From AWTP1-13 sp050248715 (GTDB lineage Bacteria > Pseudomonadota > Alphaproteobacteria > Rhizobiales > Hyphomicrobiaceae), in assembly GCA_050248715.1 (NCBI GenBank), contig JBFWRV010000014.1, positions 1 to 64,000 of the forward strand: a stretch of 64,000 bases of DNA, read 5' to 3'. A model generated the notes under the pieces. It was given only the letters and a program-made list of their open reading frames with translations. It searched no databases and was not told the DNA's origin. Every line of letters begins with the position of its first letter. Position 1 is the stretch's first letter. Both the position numbers and the translations under genes were made by a program. Shown here piece after piece: positions 16,900-26,401 of the stretch.

Positions 16900-17860
16900 G
16901 GTCGTCGGCGAGCCTGCGCATCAGCGTGAAGTAGAGTTCGGGGCCCGCCTCGATCGTAACGCCTTCGGGGTCGAGCGTTCCTGGGCGGGCGCTCGTCCCC
17001 TCGATCAGATTGTCGACGAGCCGCGTGTCGATCTGCGGCTCGGCGAACACGCAAACGGCGTCGAGCTCCGTGATTTTCCGGCGCAGCTCCCTCAACCGCT
17101 TCCCGCTGGCTGGCACGTCGGGGCTGACGGAGATGGAGCCCACGACGTTGAGGCCGTATCGGCGCTCCAGGTATTGGTAGGCGTCGTGAAAGACGACATA
17201 GGGCCGGCCGGCGATCGGCTTCAGATCGCGGTCGAGCTCATCACCAAGCGCCTTCAGCCTGCCGATCAATACCTCGCCGTTGCCCGCGTATGCGGCGGCG
17301 TTGGCGGGGTCCTTGGCGCTCAAGATCTCGGCGATGCGATGGACCATGGCGACGGCGTTGTCCGGATCGAGCCAGGCATGTCCGTCGATGGCATCCGTAT
17401 TGGATGCGGGTTGGGCGCGGCCATGGCTATGGCTGTGCTCACCGCGGGCGTGGCTATGCCGCTCGAAGGTCGGCGCGCTGCGCCGGCCGAGCAGCTTCAG
17501 CCGTGGCGTTTCCTGCAGTGTCACCACCTGCACCGATGCGGGCAGCGACCGCACCACCCTGACGGTGAACGGCTCCAGCGCCTCCGACATGCGCACAAAA
17601 AGGGCGGCGGCATGCAGCAGGCGCGTCTCGGAGGGTCGCAGCGCGAAGGTGTGCGGCGAGGCCGCGCCTTTGACCAGCAACTCGGGGGAGCCGACGCCGG
17701 CCATCACCTGGGCAACCAGGGCGTGCAGCGGCTTGATAGTCACTACGACGCTCGGCGGTGATGCCGCAAATGCCCCGGTGGCGACCGCCAGAATGGCTGC
17801 CGTCGCCGTCAGGGCACGCGCGAACAGGCGCAACACCATGCCTGCCCCGTCAGAAGACAT
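16871..17860 (-). CDS. znuA: Zinc ABC transporter periplasmic substrate-binding protein ZnuA
   Basis: The product has 329 residues from the ATG at 17860, preceded by GGAG at good spacing; ATGs at 17875 and 17839 are alternatives. A signal peptide (LFARALTATAAILAVATGAFAA) leads to the cluster A-I fold. The zinc-binding histidine of IKPLHALVAQ, a flexible His-rich loop (HSHARGEHSHSHG), the DGHAWLDPDNA segment and VFHDAYQYLERRYGL follow. These are features of zinc rather than manganese binding proteins. The permease and ATPase genes (znuB, znuC), normally divergent and adjacent, are not in this window. A Zur-box-like site lies 31 bases upstream. Confidence 0.92.
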   Translation of the reverse strand: MSSDGAGMVLRLFARALTATAAILAVATGAFAASPPSVVVTIKPLHALVAQVMAGVGSPELLVKGAASPHTFALRPSETRLLHAAALFVRMSEALEPFTVRVVRSLPASVQVVTLQETPRLKLLGRRSAPTFERHSHARGEHSHSHGRAQPASNTDAIDGHAWLDPDNAVAMVHRIAEILSAKDPANAAAYAGNGEVLIGRLKALGDELDRDLKPIAGRPYVVFHDAYQYLERRYGLNVVGSISVSPDVPASGKRLRELRRKITELDAVCVFAEPQIDTRLVDNLIEGTSARPGTLDPEGVTIEAGPELYFTLMRRLADDLKRCLSPPA

Positions 17861-17890
17861 GCATCGCCGCTCCATCTCGGATTTTGCGCA

Positions 17891-17906
17891 ACGTTATAGT
17901 ATAGCG
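17891..17906. promoter_or_regulatory. Zur-box-like palindrome upstream of znuA
   Basis: ACGTTATAGTATAGCG holds the core GTTATA-N-TATA of the proteobacterial Zur consensus (GTTATAATATAAC), with one arm imperfect. Placed 31 bases before the znuA start, it would let zinc-loaded Zur repress znuA. Confidence 0.7.
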
Positions 17907-18142
17907 GTGCCTTGCGGTCGAGCCCTTCGAGATGCCCGTGGCGGCCGGCAATTTCCGTTTTGTCGGTCCGCGTTCCGAACGCATGACCGGGCGCCGCGCC
18001 ATTCCCGCGCCGGCACGCGGTTTACGCATTCCTCAACCATCGCTTCCCGCTGGCGCGGCATGGACCTAGGCTCCTTGGGCGAGAGGGGCCTCAACCGTCC
18101 CAGAAATGTTGCGCAATTGTGTTCGCCGGAGTTGTGCAAGCC

Positions 18143-18532
18143 ATGCGTGCCGTGCTTTCCGCGATAGTTGTTTCGTTCGCCGTCCTGCTCGCGTGCCTGG
18201 GTGCGGGCCGCGCCGCCGTCGACCATTCGCCGGTCCGAACGCCCAGCCTCGAAGTGCTGGTTTTCGAGCACATCGACTGCGTCTATTGCGTGGTGTTCCG
18301 TCGCGATGTGCTGCCGAAGTATCGCCAGAGCGTGCGCAGCGAGGTGGCACCGCTGCGCTTCATCGACGTACAGGCGAGCGATAGCAGCAAGCTCGCCCTC
18401 AACGCCCGCATCGACACGGTACCGACCGTGGTGGTGATGCGCGACGGCCAGGAGATCGGCCGCATCGTCGGCTATTGGGGCCCGACCAACTTCTTCAAGA
18501 TGCTGGCCCACCTCCTGGGCCAGATCGATTAG
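18143..18532 (+). CDS. Secreted thioredoxin-like protein with CxxC (SoxW-like)
   Basis: The 129-residue product begins with a signal peptide (MRAVLSAIVVSFAVLLACLGAGRAA), so it should act in the periplasm or be lipid/membrane-bound. The thioredoxin fold shows FEHIDCVYCVVFRRDVLP with the CVYC redox pair, and the cis-proline region is DTVPTVVVMRDGQEIGRIVGYWGP. It likely reduces or isomerises disulfides on an exported partner. The start at 18143 has GGAG upstream; the frame opens at 18119. It stands alone between znuA (divergent) and a convergent response regulator. Confidence 0.82.
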   Translation: MRAVLSAIVVSFAVLLACLGAGRAAVDHSPVRTPSLEVLVFEHIDCVYCVVFRRDVLPKYRQSVRSEVAPLRFIDVQASDSSKLALNARIDTVPTVVVMRDGQEIGRIVGYWGPTNFFKMLAHLLGQID

Positions 18533-18668
18533 CGACGGGGCTCCCGGGGTCTTCTACTTCTCGAATTTGCTCCAAGAGTTGAAGCCTCCGTTGCGTGCTG
18601 CCTTCCCGCGACGGGCCCAGGACGGAGGCCGCTCCACCCCGGGGACCGACAGCACCTTGGGGCGTATC

Positions 18669-20180
<1,512 letters not shown>

Positions 20181-20456
20181 GTCGCGGGATACTCAACTCA
20201 ACGAGTTACACACATCGGCCGCATGGCCGTTCCGGGATCGAACAGCCGGCCACGCATGACTTACGGCACTGCGCGTAGAGTGACGCACATCGGTAAATGC
20301 ATCGTTTCTGCGCGACTTGAGTTGATGCTTTTTTGCCGAGTGTGGGACCATCGCCATAGCCGGGCCGCAGGCGGCATGGCATCTGCGACGCGAAGGTGAT
20401 CTTGTGGGAGGATGCCTTCCAGATCCGGCCGGCACGGCCAAGCTCGGGAGCGGAAC

Positions 20457-22322
20457 ATGAGCATGAGGCGGGACGAAAGCAGCGGGAGACAGGGCATGCG
20501 CGTGCAGCAGGCGGGAGCCAGCGGCTCGGCGCCAGCAAACGAGCTTGGCGTCATGCCGGTCTGGAATCTCGCCGATCTCTATCCGGGGATCGGCTCCAAG
20601 CCGGTGGAGAAGGACTTGGCAAAGGCCTCGGCTGCAGCCGCGAGCCTGAAGCAGCGCTACCAGGGCAAGCTCGCCGCGCTCGCCGATGACGGGGCGCAGC
20701 TGGCCGTCGCCGTCTCCGCCTACGAGAGCCTGAGCGACACCATCGGCAAGCTCGGGTCCTACGCCGGCCTGCTCTATGCAGCTGACACCTCCAACACGGA
20801 GCACGCCAAGTTCTACGGTGACATCCAGGAGAAGATCACGGCGATTACGACGGACCTCATCTTTTTCGAGCTCGAGCTCAACGGCATCGACGATGCCAAG
20901 CTTGCACGCGCTCTCGAGAGTCCAGCGCTCGCGCGCTACCGACCCTGGATCGAGGATTTGCGCAAGGAGAAGCCTTACCAGCTCGACGAGAAGCTGGAGC
21001 GCCTGCTGCACGAGAAGGCGATCACCTCGCACGCGGCCTGGAGCCGTCTCTTCAGCGAGACCATGACTGGGCTGCGCTTCGACGTAGAGGGCGAGAACGA
21101 GCCGTTGACGCTGGAGCCGACGCTCAATTTCCTGCTGAGCCCCGACGGGCGGAAGCGGCGGGCGGCGGCCGAGGCGCTGGCCAAGGCGTTCAAGGAGAAC
21201 GCACGCCTCTTCGCGCTCATCACCAACACGCTTGCCAAGGACAAGGAGATCTCGGACCGCTGGCGCGGCTTCAAGGATGTTGCCGACAGCCGCCACCTCG
21301 CCAACCGTGTCGAGCGCGAAGTGGTGGAGGCTCTGGTATCGGCGGTGCGCGAGGCCTATCCCCGCACCGCGCATCGCTACTACGCCATGAAGGCGAAGTG
21401 GCTCGGCAAGAAGAAGCTCGCCTATTGGGATCGCAATGCTCCGCTGCCGGAGAGGGCCGAGCGCATCGTACCCTGGTCCGACGCGCAGGCCATCGTGCTC
21501 GAGGCCTACGGCGACTTTGCCCCGGAGATGGCGGGGATCGCCAGGCGCTTCTTCGACGGCGCTTGGATCGATGCGCCGGTGCGCCCGGGCAAGGCGCCTG
21601 GCGCCTTCTCCCATCCAACGGTGCCCTCTGCGCACCCCTACATCCTCATGAACTACCAGGGCAAGCTGCGCGACGTGATGACGCTGGCGCACGAGCTCGG
21701 CCACGGCGTGCACCAGGTGCTGGCGGCGCCCCAGGGTCCGCTATTGGCACCGACGCCGCTGACGCTGGCCGAGACGGCCTCGGTGTTCGGCGAGATGCTG
21801 ACTTTCCGGACCCTTCTGGACACGGCGAAGGACGAGCGGGAGCGCAAGGCGCTGCTGGCGCAGAAGGTCGAGGACATGATCAACACGGTCGTGCGCCAGA
21901 TCGCGTTCTACTGCTTCGAGCGCAGGGTGCACGAGGAGCGCAAAAGTGGCGAGCTGACCTCGGAAAGGCTCGGCCAGATCTGGCTCGAGGTGCAGGGTGA
22001 GAGCCTGGGCCCGTCCATCGACCTGCACGAGGGGTATGGAACCTACTGGTCCTACATCCCCCACTTCGTGCATTCGCCGTTCTACGTGTACGCTTATGCG
22101 TTCGGCGACTGCCTGGTCAATTCGCTGTACGGGCTTTACCAGGATGCGCATCCCGGCTTCGTCGCCAAGTATTTCGAGATGCTGAAGGCTGGCGGCTCCA
22201 AGCATCACAGCGCGCTGCTGGCACCGTTCGGGCTCGATGCCCGCAATCCCGAGTTCTGGCGCAAGGGGCTCGCTGTGATCGAGGCCATGATCGACGAGCT
22301 CGAGGCGATGGATCAAGCCTGA
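20457..22322 (+). CDS. M3 family oligoendopeptidase (PepF-like)
   Basis: From the ATG at 20457 (GGGAG upstream) the protein has 621 residues, the usual length for the pepF/M3 family. The zinc-binding signature HELGHG lies at residues 412-417 in LAHELGHGVHQV, and the third ligand region TLAETASVFGEMLTFR follows about 25 residues on. The N-terminal portion (VWNLADLYPG, then AYESLSDTIGKLGSYAGLLYAADT) matches the PepF-type lid domain. It has no signal peptide, so it is a cytoplasmic peptidase of short peptides. The frame opens at 20412 but the ribosome site favours 20457. Confidence 0.93.
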   Translation: MSMRRDESSGRQGMRVQQAGASGSAPANELGVMPVWNLADLYPGIGSKPVEKDLAKASAAAASLKQRYQGKLAALADDGAQLAVAVSAYESLSDTIGKLGSYAGLLYAADTSNTEHAKFYGDIQEKITAITTDLIFFELELNGIDDAKLARALESPALARYRPWIEDLRKEKPYQLDEKLERLLHEKAITSHAAWSRLFSETMTGLRFDVEGENEPLTLEPTLNFLLSPDGRKRRAAAEALAKAFKENARLFALITNTLAKDKEISDRWRGFKDVADSRHLANRVEREVVEALVSAVREAYPRTAHRYYAMKAKWLGKKKLAYWDRNAPLPERAERIVPWSDAQAIVLEAYGDFAPEMAGIARRFFDGAWIDAPVRPGKAPGAFSHPTVPSAHPYILMNYQGKLRDVMTLAHELGHGVHQVLAAPQGPLLAPTPLTLAETASVFGEMLTFRTLLDTAKDERERKALLAQKVEDMINTVVRQIAFYCFERRVHEERKSGELTSERLGQIWLEVQGESLGPSIDLHEGYGTYWSYIPHFVHSPFYVYAYAFGDCLVNSLYGLYQDAHPGFVAKYFEMLKAGGSKHHSALLAPFGLDARNPEFWRKGLAVIEAMIDELEAMDQA

Positions 22323-22406
22323 GCGCGGGGTTTACGAGGTGGCGCGGACCGTAGCCCCGCGCTTGCGACCTCGGCGTTGCCGGCGTCATGGTGTCGAGGC
22401 TGCCGG

Positions 22407-22723
22407 TTGATCGTAAATGTGTTCGACGGTGGGCCGCAGTCGCACGTGAGCTACACCATCGCCGGGGCAATCACCGAGCCCGTTCGCTTGCAGCGCGTTG
22501 CGACTCCCGACCCTTACGTCGCTAACCTGTTTGCCGCGCACGCCGCGACGCAGAAGTCGTGGGTGCGCGCCGTGCCGTCCTCCCATGTCTGGACCGCGCC
22601 GCTGCCAGCGGGTCTGCAGCCGGGGGGCATTGCATCAGCGTGGAGGCTCGCGACGAGTACGGCCGCCGTCTGACTGCGCACCTCGTCCTGGAGGTCAGGC
22701 CGCGGCGACGCTCTGCCGCGTGA
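22407..22723 (+). pseudogene. Frameshifted C-terminal remnant of a calcineurin-like phosphoesterase
   Basis: In the frame from 22407 the translation LIVNVFDGGPQSHVSYTIAG continues through DPYVANLFAAHAATQKSWVRA and SSHVWTAPLPAGLQPG, which matches the C-terminal domain of bacterial calcineurin-like phosphoesterases. At the G-run 22622-22627 the match jumps frame: reading CAT-TGC-ATC on gives HCISVEARDEYGRRLTAHLV and LEVRP, stopping at TGA 22721-22723. The catalytic N-terminal domains are absent upstream, where only about 85 bases separate it from the peptidase stop. It is therefore a decayed fragment. The family assignment is from memory of the domain. Confidence 0.75.
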
Positions 22724-22733
22724 GGCAAAGCAA

Positions 22734-22757
22734 GCGGGGCGGCCGAAGCCGCCCCGC
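22734..22757 (-). terminator. Hairpin terminator with UUCG tetraloop after the ARPP-1 gene
   Basis: On the minus strand GCGGGGCGGC-TTCG-GCCGCCCCGC forms a perfect 10-bp stem with a UUCG loop, 27 bases past the stop of the gene that ends at 22784. It is followed by TTGCTTTG, only a partial T-run. Confidence 0.7.
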
Positions 22758-22783
22758 GCCGATCAGCCCGCGTTCCGCGATTG

Positions 22784-23884
22784 CTACTTCGCGAGATAGT
22801 TGCGGTGGATCCACTTGCCGTCGGCACTGCGGGCCTCGTTGTAGAGCGACGTGGCGGCGTCGCGCACTTCCTGGCGCGCGCCGGCCGCCACTACGCGCTC
22901 GTGCGACGCGCCCCTCTCGGCCTCGGCCAGAAACTTCGTCACGGCCGGCGGCGCGGGCGGGGCTGCTGCCGGAGCCGCGGCACCGTCCCGCTTCTCTCCG
23001 ATCGCCTCGGTGACGACGGCAGCCAGCTGCTTTCCCCACATCTTTCGGAACAGCGCGTTCGAGGGATAGAGGTTGGCGACGCTCATCTGACCATTGATGG
23101 CGACGACGTAACCGATCACGTCGGCTTCCTTCTCACCCAGCGGCTCGAGCGTCTTGATGTAGGCGGTGCGTGCCTCCTTCAGCTTGTCGTTCTCGAGCGC
23201 GAGCTGCAGGCTCGATGCGGACTGCGGCGACGCCACCGCGGCATTCAGGCCTTTCGAGAGCTTCTTCTGGGTGGCAGCGACCTGGTCCCACACCTCGCGC
23301 TGCTTCCTGCCGACTTCGTCGCGATCGCGAATGATCCGCTGCACGGCCGCCGCGTTTTCTTCGGCGGCCGGTCGCCCGACCTCCGGGCTGGCCTTGGCCG
23401 GTGGCGCGGCCATCGCCAGCAGCGCGGTGCGGGAGGGCATGGCCTCGCCGGCGCTCGAGAACTTCGCCAGATCCTCCTTGCCGCGCGCGGCCCACCGGCC
23501 CTGCTCCACGCAGAACGAGGCGATGGGCACGCGGCCGGAATTGGCTGGCAGCAGGAAGCTCACCGTCAGCACGCGGTCCTGCTTGCCGCCCTTGACGATG
23601 TCGCCGGACTGAATGAACACCTGTTCCGTGCCGGTATTCTCGATCTGAAGCTCGTTGACCTTTCCGGTCTCGATCACCTGCACCTGGCCTTTGGCCAGCG
23701 CCTCCTGCAGGGTGAGGGGAACCGCGCCGCCGACGCTGACGCCATGCACGAAGTAGACTGCGAGATTTGCATGCACGTGCGGCCCCGAGACGCGCATGCC
23801 GGGATCGGCGAGCGCGGCCCCGCCGGAGAAGCCGAGCGCGGCAAATGCGGCTGCGGCAAGAGGTGCACCTGACCAAGAGCGCAT
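22784..23884 (-). CDS. Secreted ARPP-1 domain (DUF6569-like) protein
   Basis: The 366-residue protein has a signal peptide (MRSWSGAPLAAAAFAALGFSGGAALA). Residues about 30-150 contain the ARPP-1/DUF6569 hallmarks LTLQEALAKGQVQVIETGKVNELQIEN, FIQSGDIVKGGKQDR and VPIASFCVEQGRW. The second half is helical and Ala/Glu-rich with a QREVWDQVAATQKKL coiled segment, then a proline-alanine linker and a basic C-terminus. ARPP-1 domains are known only from comparative genomics and have no proven activity. The start chosen is the ATG at 23884; the frame opens at 23914. No partner gene is adjacent. Confidence 0.8.
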   Translation of the reverse strand: MRSWSGAPLAAAAFAALGFSGGAALADPGMRVSGPHVHANLAVYFVHGVSVGGAVPLTLQEALAKGQVQVIETGKVNELQIENTGTEQVFIQSGDIVKGGKQDRVLTVSFLLPANSGRVPIASFCVEQGRWAARGKEDLAKFSSAGEAMPSRTALLAMAAPPAKASPEVGRPAAEENAAAVQRIIRDRDEVGRKQREVWDQVAATQKKLSKGLNAAVASPQSASSLQLALENDKLKEARTAYIKTLEPLGEKEADVIGYVVAINGQMSVANLYPSNALFRKMWGKQLAAVVTEAIGEKRDGAAAPAAAPPAPPAVTKFLAEAERGASHERVVAAGARQEVRDAATSLYNEARSADGKWIHRNYLAK

Positions 23885-24100
23885 GTCACTACCCTTTCTC
23901 AATGACTCACGCACGAAGGCGCTGCTCGTACGCGCTCTTAGTGTCGGCGCTTGGATGGACTGGCGGCGAAAGGGCGTTCGATCTGCGGCCGGACGATGAC
24001 GTAGCCCGATGCGGGACGCTCAGTAGAATGATTAACGAATCTTAATGGATCAAAACTGCCGCGTTGAAATCGCGAAACAGGCGTGCGCACCCGTGCACGC

Positions 24101-24631
24101 TCATGGCCTCCTGCGCACGCGTTTGCGTCGCGGTGTTGTGTCCTTGGCTGCGACGCCCGTCGAGCCGAAGCCGCCGGCGCCGCGCACGGTCTGCGCGACC
24201 TTGCCTATCTCGACCAACTCGGCACGCTCGACGCGTTGCACCACCATCTGCGCGATGCGCTCGCCGCGCGCGATGGTCACCGCCTTGCTGCCGAGATTGG
24301 CGAGCAGCACCTGCACCTCTCCGCGATAGTCGCAGTCGATCGTGCCGGGGCTGTTGAGCACGGTGAGCCCGAGCCGCAACGCCAACCCCGAGCGCGGGCG
24401 TACCTGCGCCTCGAAGCCGGGGGGTAGCTGCAAGACGAGGCCGGTCGGGACGAGCGCGCGCGCTCCCGGTTTCAGGCGGAGCGGGGAGCGCTGCGGCACA
24501 GCGGCCAGCAGGTCCAGGCCGGCCGCCCCCTCGGATTGGTAAGCGGGAAGGTCGAGATCGCGGCCGTGTGCCAGGCGCACGACGGCGACACGGATGTGAG
24601 TCTCGCCGTCGGCGCCATCCCTGCGCCTCAT
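24101..24631 (-). CDS. dut: Deoxyuridine 5'-triphosphate nucleotidohydrolase (dUTPase)
   Basis: The 176-residue trimeric dUTPase hydrolyses dUTP to dUMP, keeping uracil out of DNA and feeding ThyA. All five motifs appear in order: motif 1 SEGAAGLDLLA, motif 2 PRSGLALRLGL, motif 3 LNSPGTIDCDYRGEV, motif 4 RGERIAQMVV, and the C-terminal motif 5 as RGAGGFGSTG. It ends with a very basic tail (TPRRKRVRRRP) beyond the usual end. The ATG overlaps the stop of coaBC by four bases, the common coaBC-dut pairing. Confidence 0.96.
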   Translation of the reverse strand: MRRRDGADGETHIRVAVVRLAHGRDLDLPAYQSEGAAGLDLLAAVPQRSPLRLKPGARALVPTGLVLQLPPGFEAQVRPRSGLALRLGLTVLNSPGTIDCDYRGEVQVLLANLGSKAVTIARGERIAQMVVQRVERAELVEIGKVAQTVRGAGGFGSTGVAAKDTTPRRKRVRRRP

Positions 24632-26229
24632 GTCGCGGCGGTGATCGCGGCGAGCTGCTTGGCCGCGCGCAGCACCAGCCGCCGGGCTACCTCGCCCTTG
24701 TCCATCTCTGGCCAGCTTTCTACTCCCTGCGCAGTCACGAGATGCACGCTGTTGCGATCACCGCCCATGATGCCGGTCTCGGGTGAGACGTCGTTGGCGA
24801 CGATCCAGTCGGCGCCCTTGGCCTTGCGCTTGGCCCCGGCGTATTCCAGCACGTTCCGCGTCTCGGCGGCAAAGCCGATCACAAGCGGCGGCCTGACGCC
24901 CGGCGGCTCGCTGGCGATGGTCTTGAGAATATCCGGGTTCTCGACCAGCTCGAGTTTGGGTGAGCTCTTGCCGCTCTTCTTGATCTTGTCGCCGGCCTGC
25001 GTGGCGACGCGCCAGTCGGCCACGGCCGCGGCAAAGATGGCGATGTCCGCCGGCAGCGCTGCGCGCGCGGCGGCCAGCATTTCGAGAGCTGTCTCGACCC
25101 TGACCACGGTGACGCCGGGTGGATCTGCAATGTTGCTCGGGCCGCTGACGAGGATCACGTCGGCACCGAGCGCGCGGGCCTCGGCGGCAATTGCGGCGCC
25201 CTGCTTGCCGGAGGAGCGGTTGGCGATGTAGCGGACAGGATCGATCGGCTCGTGCGTCGGCCCGCTGGTGACCAGGACGCGCCGGCCGGCAAGCGGACCT
25301 TGGGAGTTGTCCGAGGGTCCCCCTCCCACCTGCGGGGAGGGGACAGGGGTAGGAGAAAGCCCGGCCTCGAAGTCTTGGGAGTCCCTCCCTCTCGTGCCTT
25401 CGCTCGCGGGCGGGTAGGGAACCCGCAGCGGCGACCGTTGCTCACCAGGCGAGGAGGCCTTCAAGAGGCTCTCGATGGCGTCCAGGAGCTCGGGAACCTC
25501 AGCGAGGCGGCCGGGGCCGGTTTCGCCTCGCTCGGCCATCTCGCCTACGCCGGGGCCGACGAAATGCACGCCATCGGCGCGTAGCTGGGCCACGTTGCGC
25601 CGCGTGGCCGGATGCAGCCACATGCGCGGATTCATGGCAGGCGCGACGAGCACCGGCTTGTCGGTTGCCATCAGCACGCAGGAGGCCAAATCGTCGGCAT
25701 GGCCGCCGGCCATCTTGGCCAGAAGGTCGGCGGTCGCGGGCGCCACGACGATCAACGAGGCCTCGCGCGACAGGCGGATGTGGCCGATCTCACGCTCGTC
25801 GTCGAGATCGAAGAGCTCCGTGAAGACGCTGTCGCTCGTGAGCGCGCCGACCGACAGCGGCGTGATGAACTCCTGCGCCGCCCTCGTCATGACCGCCCGC
25901 ACGGACACCCCCTGCTCGCGCAGCCGGCGGATCAGCTCCAGGCACTTGTAGGCGGCGATGCCCCCGCCAATGATGAGCAGGACCCTCCGGGAGGGCGAAG
26001 AGACCCTCTCCGGCGTCACAGACGCGCGCAGGGCCGCCCGCTCCTTCTCCATGTGGGTCCGCACCTTGTCCGCGGTCTTGAGAGTGACGCTGTTGCCCCG
26101 GCGCAAATTGGCGACGAGGTGGCCGTCGTTGACGGCGGCTATGCCGAATTTCGTGGGGGTGACGCCGGTCTCCGCCAGGAAGGCTTCGATCTCGGTCAAC
26201 AGGGTGCGGGCGGCTGTATTCATGGTCAA
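24628..26229 (-). CDS. coaBC: Bifunctional CoaBC with an N-terminal HTH-like extension and an internal insert
   Basis: CoaBC makes 4'-phosphopantetheine in CoA biosynthesis, and this copy has 533 residues versus about 400 normally. The CoaC flavodomain begins only at residue 81 (RRVLLIIGGGIAAYKCLELIRRL), with active-site H150 in EIGHIRLSREA and PAMNPRMW. CoaB starts at GRRVLVTSGPTHEPIDPVRYIANRSSGKQG and contains AAAVADWRV. Residues 10-60 (TEIEAFLAETGVTPTKFGIA and ANLRRGNSVTLKTADKVRTHM) resemble small stand-alone helix-turn-helix proteins of alphaproteobacteria. Residues about 260-310 between the domains are low-complexity and palindrome-encoded. Translation might also start at Met60. It overlaps dut by four bases. 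Confidence 0.92.
   Translation of the reverse strand: MTMNTAARTLLTEIEAFLAETGVTPTKFGIAAVNDGHLVANLRRGNSVTLKTADKVRTHMEKERAALRASVTPERVSSPSRRVLLIIGGGIAAYKCLELIRRLREQGVSVRAVMTRAAQEFITPLSVGALTSDSVFTELFDLDDEREIGHIRLSREASLIVVAPATADLLAKMAGGHADDLASCVLMATDKPVLVAPAMNPRMWLHPATRRNVAQLRADGVHFVGPGVGEMAERGETGPGRLAEVPELLDAIESLLKASSPGEQRSPLRVPYPPASEGTRGRDSQDFEAGLSPTPVPSPQVGGGPSDNSQGPLAGRRVLVTSGPTHEPIDPVRYIANRSSGKQGAAIAAEARALGADVILVSGPSNIADPPGVTVVRVETALEMLAAARAALPADIAIFAAAVADWRVATQAGDKIKKSGKSSPKLELVENPDILKTIASEPPGVRPPLVIGFAAETRNVLEYAGAKRKAKGADWIVANDVSPETGIMGGDRNSVHLVTAQGVESWPEMDKGEVARRLVLRAAKQLAAITAAT
25306..25420. repeat. GC-rich palindromic insert between the CoaC and CoaB domains
   Basis: CCCCCTCCCACCTGCGGGGA with flanking GGGGTAGG, and TCCCTCCCTCTCGTG with GGGCGGGTAGGG, make short hairpins. 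The encoded residues (roughly GREGTRGRDSQDFEAGLSPT side) are not part of either enzyme domain and keep the frame. The composition matches the insert in ftsL. Confidence 0.5.
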
Positions 26230-26246
26230 ATTATCGTGGGAAATTA

Positions 26247-26262
26247 CCCATTGGTCAATGGG
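26247..26262. promoter_or_regulatory. Perfect palindrome upstream of coaBC
   Basis: CCCATTG-GT-CAATGGG is a perfect 7-bp inverted repeat centred about 25 bases upstream of the coaBC ATG (26229, minus strand). It lies in the divergent gap with the GH15 gene. It is a candidate operator, possibly for the HTH-like extension of CoaBC itself. Confidence 0.55.
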
Positions 26263-26401
26263 AGGTTTGCGGGCCTCGCCGCAGGCCAGTCACCCGGCGG
26301 CCTTGTTTCATTGACAAACCTTCCCGGCGTGGCTGGTCTCGAACCGGAACGCGCTCAATCCCGTTAAAGGCTCGGCTATGCGCTTGGAGGATCCACGGGA
26401 C

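Noticed and set aside
18584..18629. GCCTCCGT...ACGGAGGC inverted repeat between the thioredoxin-like gene and the NtrC-type regulator
   Set aside because: The 30-base loop and lack of a T-run make a terminator unconvincing, although the position between convergent genes is suggestive.
26344..26363. GGAAC...CGTT before the GH15 gene
   Set aside because: The spacer is only 11 bases, outside the EcfG range, so the GH15 gene is not counted in the stress regulon.
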